A stretch of 11,437 nt of DNA from Blastocladiella britannica (taxonomy: Eukaryota > Blastocladiomycota > Blastocladiomycetes > Blastocladiales > Blastocladiaceae), in NCBI GenBank assembly GCA_025349905.2, contig MU625119.1:1-11437 (forward strand), read 5' to 3'. The stretch's first letter is position 1. Each line of letters opens with the position of its first letter. The position numbers were made by a program, and so were the translations under genes. Positions 1-7,700 of the stretch are shown here, in pieces. The notes beneath the pieces are model-generated. The model saw nothing but the letters and a program-made list of their open reading frames with translations, made no database searches and was not told where the DNA came from.

Positions 1-1
1 C

Positions 2-34
2 GAGCAGAGCGACATCACGGCCAAAACCCACTGA
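2..34 (+). other. Possible last codons of an upstream gene
   Basis: The first 30 nt are GC-rich and read EQSDITAKTH followed by TGA at 32-34. The sequence then turns AT-rich. This would fit the C-terminal end of a gene lying to the left. Ten codons are far too few to prove coding, and an open stretch of this size is common by chance. Confidence 0.15.
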
Positions 35-249
35 ATCTATACGATTCATGTGAGGGGTTCACGAATTTCATTCTAACGACTGTCGGGAGCCAGCACATTC
101 ACCCGCTAAAAATCCAATTAATAATTTCCTCATGATGCATTACATGATCCCCGAATTAATTTTGATCTCCCTCCCTGAAAACCATTATTCATCGACTTCC
201 CCGCTCCACGATCCACAAATTAGCAGAAAGCATTTGAAGTTCAGGGAGC
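35..249 (+). promoter_or_regulatory. 5' flank and leader of the first gene
   Basis: This mostly AT-rich, non-coding stretch precedes the first gene. A CCAAT pentamer lies at 114-118, about 135 nt before the ATG. Several in-frame stops (for example at 133, 145 and 235) close the reading frame, so the ATG at 250 is the first usable one unless an unseen upstream exon is spliced in. ATGs in another frame open a 60-codon frame at 132-314 that overlaps the main start and could act as an upstream ORF. No TATA box is convincing. Confidence 0.4.
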
Positions 250-3200
250 ATGCCTGGAACTCAACCCTTGCCTCGAGGACCCCAGCGACTCGTGGACCAC
301 AAAACCGCCCCTGAAGCAGCAGCATACTCGCTACAACAACGCAATACCGTCACGACGAGCACGTTGCCCAATACCTTTCGAACAAATGTCGTTCAGGGAC
401 CGCTTCCCTTGTCCAGCATCCTGACTGCGATCGTTGCCTCACGTGCCAAAGTGCAGGCGCTCGGTGCTTCTGGGATCGCAATTGAGGCATGCGGTTCATC
501 CTGGAATATTGCCCAGCCGACACCAGCGATCGGCGAAGGACTCGCGACCGGCACTGGATCTATGACTCTCCGCATCTGTGCTGCAGCACATCACCTGGCG
601 CAAGTACGCGCATTGCTGGTCACTCTCGTTTCTGGGATCGACTTTGGCGATGGCACGGCAGAAGTAGCAGCAGCAGCAGCGGCGGCGGCGGCACCTCCCC
701 CACCAACAGCGCATGCTGGGAACGCTGGCGGGCGTCGGGCGTCATCCGTACCCGTTCACGGTCATGATGTTCGGCCCTCGCGGTCACTGATATTTTCAGC
801 GTCGCGATTGATACGATCGGAAACGCCAAAGAGCGTGGACGACAATGACCCTGCCGACCTGCCCACCTCTTCGACACAACTCCCACAGGTACCGAATGTC
901 CTTGACGCGCTGAATGCAGCGACGCATATCGAGAGGACCCCTGACACGGCGGCGAGTGTCCCCAAAATCGGAGCCGGTTTCGCTGGCGCCAATATTGTGA
1001 TGTTTCCCTCCAGGCGCGGCTCCATGGCATCGAACGCCTCGATTTTACCGCTCGTATCGCCTGCGATTTCGCGCACGAATTCCATAATGTCCTCAACGTC
1101 CTTGCGTCACGTCCCATCGATCCTCGCACAAGACCCCGCTTCCTCCAGTGTCTTGCGCGAAATGTTACGCGGAGATGCTTCTACAAGCATGCACGCCATG
1201 GGCAGCACCAGCAAAGCTTCGCTTCAAGTCTCTCCCCGGGCTATCACTGCATCGGATCGAAAGTCAGAGCGCGTCGTCCTCGCGAACATGCTTGCCGCAA
1301 GCCCGATGCATCGCCCGCTTCTCATGTACGGTCTTGCTGTTTTTTTTTTGTTGGTCCAGAAAACCAATTCGTTGACATAGTTGTAGCAACCAGCTATCAT
1401 ATGACGCGCTTCATTTACTTTTCTGCCCTCGAGGGAAAGACCGAGACTCAGGCCGACGCATTTGCCTCGTCGGACAGCGGGCGACTGGGTGCTGATTTAA
1501 CTCTCCGCCAGACATATTTGAATCCCCAACGCGTGGACGATGCACTGGCGCTGCTATCCGAGCTTGTCGATCCAGCGACCATGCCTTGGGTCGAGTTTTC
1601 GGCAGAGCTCGCCGAGTGGATGTCTGGAGACAAGGACGGTCCAGTCCGCCAGCTCGAAAAAATGATCGCTGCGGCGATTCCGGCGGACATTGACGGCCCC
1701 GAAGACGTAGAGGCCGTGGGCTACACCGGGGTTTCCGAGTGGGCGGTTCATCTCACAGCTGCCACGATTCGCTGCCATCGCATGCGCTGCGACATTGACG
1801 GAGTTGCGCGAGCACTCATGACCTGGGCCCGCGGGGTCATTAACATCGTGAGGATGGACGCCATCTCCCGTTCGTCCGGTGGCGTGTACACGGACGATAA
1901 TGGCCGCCCGCTTGATGACAGGGATAGCGCCTCTGTCGAGGTTTCTGGTGCAACCGAACCGCCGACGCGACACTGCGACACGTCGGCTATTCGCCAGGCC
2001 AAGCGCACTCTGAACGCCATTTGCCAGGTTGCTCTTGCGGCGGTTGCGGACGATATTGGCGACCACGGGCGAGCCCGGCGTCATTGGGCGATGGTGTTTC
2101 CGGAGCAAGCTAGCGATTGGGCTTATGTCGGAAACGACAAGGCAAAGTACGCCAACTTTGCCCCACTCATGCTCAGCGTGGCAGACGGTGATGCGACCTT
2201 GTCGGGATCGAGTCTTTCCGCCCTTGGACTTGCCGATTTGGCTATTCCCCGTCTCGTAGCCCACTTTGCTGCAACAATGCCGTCCACGGACCATATCTAC
2301 GGCAATACGTTGGACTTGCTTGCTTCCGGCGGGCTTTCGATGGGGCCATTTTCGGGCTTGCTGACGACGCTTGCCCTCGCCACCGGCCGTACGTCTGCAG
2401 CCGAAGGGTACGCGACAATGTGGGCCCGTTTGCGCGGGACGACCAACGACCTCTTTGGGACCTCGTGGGGCCCACTTGTGTCGGCCGCGAATGTTCAGAA
2501 GGGATTTCCAGTGTGTCGGCCAGGCGCGCGGGCAACGGCCGGTGTGACAGACCCGTCCGACGCTGCTGCCATTGTCGAGAGGATTTCCAGCTATGTGAGG
2601 GTGATGGGCACGTTGCGCGGGTTTACGTTCAAGAGGTCGCCCTCGCCAGCACCAGCGGCAGGTCTGACCAGCGGCGGATCGAGCGGCCGCTCGACTCTTG
2701 TCCACAACGGCTCCTCGACCGCGTCGCTATTTCCTGGCGCAAGCACTCTCTCGCCTGCCGTCCTCGGCACGGCTTTTCATGGTGTGGACGTGGAGCCCGC
2801 CTCGTGTAACGCCACCGCTGCTGCTGTTGTTGACCGCGTCATGGGTCGATGGACGGTCGATGAACGCGGCCGGCTCCTCATGCCGACGGTGCTGCGCGAT
2901 GGACGAGGAGGTTCCATCTTGGGCGGGTCTGGCGAGCCCACTGTTCTAGAGGCAATCGAGCTTGTACGTCACTTCTATTTTTTTCATTTGTATTCGGGGA
3001 ATTCTTACACCGCCCTTTTTTTTTCTGTCTCTGTAGCTTAAACAAAATGGCGAAACCAACGAGCGAGTCGTCCGCACTCTCACCCTCTGGTTTGATTCAC
3101 TGGTTGTCGTGGACTCGCATTTTTCGAGCAGTACTTCCACCCCGGTCGTTTCCCATGTCGTTGATGCTCGCCATATCGCGGAGATGGTGGTTGCTCAATC

Positions 3201-4650
3201 CAATGCCCCAGTGCGCGCGACGCTTGATCCACATCTTATGCAAGTGACGGTGGAAAATCATCATCGCTGGGCGGAGAGTGTGGTGTCGATCATGGGGACT
3301 TATACCCGGCTCCCTCCACCGCCACCACCGTCTCCGCCACCGCAAGATCCACCGCAAAGACCTCTCGTAACGAGCGACGACAAGTCCGCGAGCAATCTTC
3401 GAAAATCACCATCGTCATCGTCAGACGTTTTCGATGAAGAGGATGATGGCGACGACAATGAGCCCCAAGCGGTCAACTACTTTATCTCGATCAACTTGCG
3501 GCCGACCAACTCGGATACGGGCTCTATTTTGCACCCCAAAGTGGTTCCCGCCCCGATTCCAGCCAATTACATTGGGCCGCTCATGGATCCCCCACGGAGT
3601 GTGCACCTGGATGACCCCGATTTCGAGGCAGGCAAAAACACGCTGGCCGTCGGCGTTGCCATGTCTTGGGAGTTTGACACGGCCGCAAAAAAGCGGCGGT
3701 ACACGTCGTTGATTTTCCACATTGACCGCTCCACAGGATCTTTCATACCGGTGGACGTGTTGGTCAACTTTCGCGTGTGCTGTGCCCAAGCCGGGCACTG
3801 GACCATTGGGCTGATTACGGGGACGCGGCCGCAAGTCATCAAGCTGGACGCCCACAACCACGAGCTTGCTCGAGTCACGTTCAGTGCCCTGCAACACATC
3901 CACCCACCACCAGCTCCCCCGCCCGCCTCACCAAATACATCACCGACTGGCAAGGCTCCCACGTTGATGGTGTCCAATGGCGCGAGCGGCTCGTCTTCTC
4001 GGCAGCCCACACCACCTTGCACCTTGATTCCTTGGGCCGAGGTTGGCTGCGTCGTGTTTATCGCCTTTACCACGGTTGTACTGTATTCGTCACGGGCGCT
4101 CAAACCCGTCCTCCAGCTTGATTTTTCCGGCGCCAACAATCCCCGCGAGCACATTGACGAGCGTGGCCTGACTGTTGTCGAAAATTCTGCCTCTCACTGT
4201 GTGGTCGCGTCCGGCCGCAACGTGTTTGTGATTCACGCACCCAATATTCTCGTACCGGATGTGCACGGCCGCGCCATGGTCGCAGAAGTACAACCCGAAG
4301 TGACCGACCGCATGCAAATGGCCGCGTATCTGCCGCTTCCCGGAATCCCGCACCACGTTCACTGCGAGCTGGATCCATCCACCGGCGCGGTGGTCGCCGT
4401 GCACGCTCTGACTGCGGGGGCAGGATGCTCGCAGTACTTTGCCTTTGATGTGGTGACTGCGCAAGATGGGTCGTCGTCGGCGCGGATTCGTGCCGTGTAC
4501 CCGTTGGGGGGATGGACGGCGTGCGCGCGATTGTCGCATGGTGGCAATGAGATTGGGGTGGGTGACCCTTTTGGGGTTACGATCGTGTCCACTCGTCGCC
4601 GGCAACCGGATATGCGCGGGGATGCCGGGGTCTGTGGGTTAGGCGTGTGA
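250..4650 (+). CDS. Unassigned large protein, 3 exons, ~1,419 aa
   Basis: Proposed exons are 250-1325, 1394-2963 and 3037-4650 (1076+1570+1614 = 4260 nt, divisible by 3). The first junction is phase 2 and the second phase 0, and both join long open frames lying in different frames. The ATG at 250 has A at -3 and follows in-frame stops. I do not recognise the family. Residues ~1-358 are Ser/Ala-rich and look disordered, with nine alanines at 140-148 followed by prolines, and basic-Ser sites such as RRGS near 258. Residues ~360-770 are Ala/Leu-rich and look helical, perhaps a repeat or TPR-like fold. A Ser/Gly/Pro linker lies near 771-810, a Pro run starts at ~975, and an acidic run spans ~1015-1024. 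Residues ~1070-1410 are rich in Val, Ile, His and Gly, suggesting beta structure (possibly propeller-like), interrupted by a Pro/Ser linker at ~1171-1210. The hydrophobic stretch at 1218-1232 (VGCVVFIAFTTVVLY) is short for a membrane helix. There is no signal peptide and I see no catalytic motif. The fold ideas are inference. Confidence 0.72.
667..705 (+). repeat. GCA/GCG trinucleotide run encoding Ala9, then Pro codons
   Basis: Four GCA, four GCG and one GCA codon in a row at 667-693 encode nine alanines, followed by CCT/CCC/CCA codons for proline. It lies in the disordered N-terminal part of the unassigned protein. The mixture of GCA and GCG blocks suggests an older, partly interrupted microsatellite. 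Confidence 0.85.
1326..1393 (+). other. Intron 1 of the unassigned gene (68 nt)
   Basis: The donor is GTACGG at 1326 and the acceptor CAG ends at 1393. The interior has a T10 tract and a possible branch site TTGAC at 1372-1376. The exon ends in phase 2 and the only nearby AG that restores the downstream frame is the one at 1393. The upstream frame stops within the intron at 1378-1380. Confidence 0.7.
2964..3036 (+). other. Intron 2 of the unassigned gene (73 nt)
   Basis: The donor is GTACGT at 2964. The acceptor is TAG at 3034-3036, preceded by a strong T/C tract. It is phase 0 and joins ...LEAIEL to LKQNGETNERVV, replacing a frame that stops at 3041. It is the cleanest intron in this gene. 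Confidence 0.85.
3313..3354 (+). repeat. Proline-rich run (CCN codons)
   Basis: Consecutive proline codons (six, a Ser, then three more, with further prolines after QD) start at residue ~975 of the unassigned protein. They are followed by a Ser/Asp/Glu-rich acidic stretch near residue 1015. This is probably a flexible linker between the helical and beta-rich parts, and poly-Pro could also be a docking site for SH3-, WW- or profilin-type partners. Confidence 0.7.
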
Positions 4651-4701
4651 ATAGATTTTCTCTCATTTTTTTCAGCCTCATTTTTTATCAATATTTTTAC
4701 T
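4651..4701 (+). promoter_or_regulatory. 51-nt intergenic spacer before DOP1
   Basis: This AT-rich, T-rich spacer lies between the stop of the unassigned gene and the DOP1 ATG. It contains a pyrimidine tract ending in CAG at 4673-4675, which looks like a splice acceptor and might belong to a 5'-UTR intron of DOP1 starting inside the upstream gene. It must hold both the end of one transcript and the DOP1 leader, unless the two mRNAs overlap. Confidence 0.5.
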
Positions 4702-7700
4702 ATGTCGCTCTTGGATATCCACCAAGGAACATCCTCCGGCGACTTGGACCGCGTCCGCGCGGTCGATCGCGGCCGCTCGCCAACCGCATCGGCGAAATAC
4801 GCCGCGCAGCTCAAAACCGTGCTCTCCTCGTTCGACAATATCGTGGACTGGCCAGACACGATCACTTTTCTCGGGCGGCTGGCAAAGACTATCCAGAGCC
4901 AGCCCGAGGTGCCGAATTTGCCGCATAAGCTGCTGATATCCCGGCGCCTCGCACAGTGCCTCAACCCTTCATTACCCGCCGGCGTGCACCAAAAGGCGCT
5001 TGAAGTATTGGACCTTATTTTCACAACGATCGGGGTATGGCCTCGCCTCTTCCCGCGCTCATATTTTCTTCGGGATCTCATCCTGTCGGACGAGTGGCAC
5101 ACAGCCCGGCAATCTGGCCAAGGACACGCACATATGGACTTTTGGGTTTTGGCCCTACTTCGAGCTCTCTCCTATGAGTGTCAAGGTACCTCTCCCGTCC
5201 TTAATTTAAATGGTGTGCATTTCGCTTAGCATCATTATCGTGTCTTTGCTAGCCACTCTTGCTCCACTTGGTCGAGTCTCACCTGGTACCACTGCGCCAC
5301 CGCCTCCACCCGATCCTCAAGTCCTTGATCATGGCACTGCTCTCGGGGCTGGAGGAGGAAGACAGCGAGCACTTTGAGGCGGTTCGCTTTCCTTCTTGAT
5401 TTTACAGCTCCGTCCCTGTTTGTACTTATTTCGTGATGGTATATAGCACCTCCAACTGCTGGATCGCATCCGAAAGCAAGTGGACGAGTCCGAGTTCTTT
5501 CTTGCGCTGTGGAGCGTATCTGGCGAATCCTCGGCTGCCCGACGACCCGCAATGGTGTACTTTATCAAGCGCGTCAGCGCTATTCGCGGAGACCCGTCGC
5601 TCGTCAGTGCATGTCTAGGAAAATGCTTGACTGATTCGGACGTGCTCGTCCAGCGCGCATCCCTTGATTTGCTTGCCGCGCGTTATCCGCTTCACCGCCT
5701 GTACGTGTATTCCTTTTTTGTAGCCAGATTATTCTCACGGAGTACTTGCCGACATAGAGATGTAGAATTTCCAAAGGCAGCGCTGCACAGCATCCTTGGA
5801 CAAGCACTGCAAGTGGTTTTGAAGCGCGACATGTCCCTCAACCGTCGTCTCTATGCCTGGCTGATTGGTATCTTTATTTTTTGTTGTTGGGCGATGCGGC
5901 AATTGACTTTTCGTGCCATCATTTTCTTTAGGCGAAGGGACCAACCACTTTGAGTTGCATTCCGAAAAACCGCTCGTTTCCACGCTTTGCGGCATGCTGG
6001 GCGAAACCTCTCCAGCAAGGGTGGTGATTGCTCTCAAAGTCATGATCCCACTCCTGGACAGGAACGAAATGGCCGCTCCGATCCTGACCCAAGTCATGCC
6101 CTCTGTCATTGACCTTGCTTGGCGCACTCGGATATCCTCTCCCGAGCTTGTTGACGTGGCCATCACTGTGAAAATGTTTTTTTCGTTGCTGGATCCGTTC
6201 TGGGTGTGGCGCGACCTGAATTTTCGCATTGCATCGGATGCGATGGGGGCACGTTAGTTTATTCATTTGAAGCGGTTGGTGTGCACAACCCACTTACTCT
6301 CGCAACAAACAAGAGCAGACTTTGCCGATCGTGGAATACTTTGCAAGCCAGCTCACTGCGGCCGACGACGATGGCGACGTTCTCTCTTCGCACCTTCCGC
6401 TCGCCGTATTACACTTGCTCTTGCGCTGTCACACGACCCCCAGCGATGAGCTGACCCGGGCGATTCGGTTTGCGCTTGACCTTGCCCCGCGCTTTGAGCT
6501 CGACTGTTCTCCGCAGAGCATGCTCCCGGCTCCTACTCCCGAGCAGATTCTCCAAGTGTATGGTGGTACATCCCAGGGGATTCCCCGAAAACTTCACGGC
6601 GGAATGTTTTTAAAGCATGTCGAACAGTGCATTGAAGCTGCCCTCCTTGCCACTGCCTGGGGACCACTCTCGCTCTTGACCGACCTACTTCGGCAACTCA
6701 AGGTACCTCCGTCCGGCGCCACCTGGGTATTCGACGCTCTTGGCCGAAACATGGTCGCCCAAGCAATCGTTCCCTTGATTGGCATTGGCCTGCTGCTCCC
6801 ACCCGCGACATTGGAGCCTCACTCTGCTCGAGCGGTTCAAGCGCTGGTGCACGCGCTTGCGACAGCCGATTCCGCACCGCTGGCACATCATGCGGTCGAG
6901 CTCCTATGGTCCTTTCTCGGCACGGATCCGCGGATGATGGCCTGCCTCGTCAAACTGATCTCTGCCGGCATGTCCGAACCGGGGGGCGGATTTCAGGCAT
7001 TTGGCTTGTTTTGGAAACTCTCGGCGGACCGTGATCCAGTTCTCCTCCCTGCGTTATTCTCGGAGCCGCTGCTGGCCGTGCTCGTTGCCTATGGCGACAA
7101 GTCTCGGCGGCACTTGGCGGAACAGTGGGTCAGTTCATATTTGGCGTCGTTTTGCCCGTGCGTTTTATTTTTCAAATGGAGTTTTCATCCTTCTAACAAA
7201 CAGGAAAACACAAAGACTCTTTGACGTTCTGCTCCTTCAACTCGACGAATGCACTCCGTCGGTCATGACGGAAACGTCGACTCCAAAAAACTCGGTGTTT
7301 TTGGCCGTCGGCGCCGACTTTGAGCTCCAAACCGTCACTTTTTTGCTGCAGCAGTTGCTTGCGGTGTTTGACATGACGGGTCGAAACGCGGCAATAGCGT
7401 TGCTCTCGACGCGAAGGCAAAAGAGCAGCAGCGACACGAAGCAGACGTACTTTGATGCGATTCTGGACCACGCGTGTCGGCTCGCCATCACGTTTCCGGT
7501 ACCGATCCCAGCGCAGCTGTCGGAGCTGCATCTACTCGCGCTGCAGGTGCTCAGTAACCTGGTCTTTTCGTGCCGGATCCGATTATCAGAACTCGTCATT
7601 GCTCGTATCGCTGGCACCGTCTTGGCGTGCCTGGACGCATGGCCCGACCCGCAACTCAACTTACACCCGTTGGCTCTCGAGCACCTGTCCATGCTCATTC

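Noticed and set aside
32..48. Short hairpin TGAATC-TATAC-GATTCA near the left edge, considered as part of a tRNA or terminator
   Set aside because: It is a six-base stem with no tRNA arms, no matching T-loop sequence and no T run. It is likely chance.
1554..2705. Long open frame on the minus strand (383 codons)
   Set aside because: It lies antisense to exon 2 of the first gene. Its peptide is rich in Arg, Cys, Trp and His, as expected from the reverse of GC-rich coding DNA, and has no recognisable domain.
4638..4702. Fusion of the first gene to DOP1 by splicing into the CAG at 4675
   Set aside because: All GT donors tried near the end of the first gene (4638, 4645, 4647) put the downstream sequence out of frame with DOP1, and the family start at 4702 is intact.
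5105..5229. DOP1 exon 1 read straight through to 5229 (…FWVLALLRALSYECQG)
   Set aside because: It does not match the Dopey domain and cannot be joined in phase to the next conserved exon with the good donor at 5186. The other frame does both.
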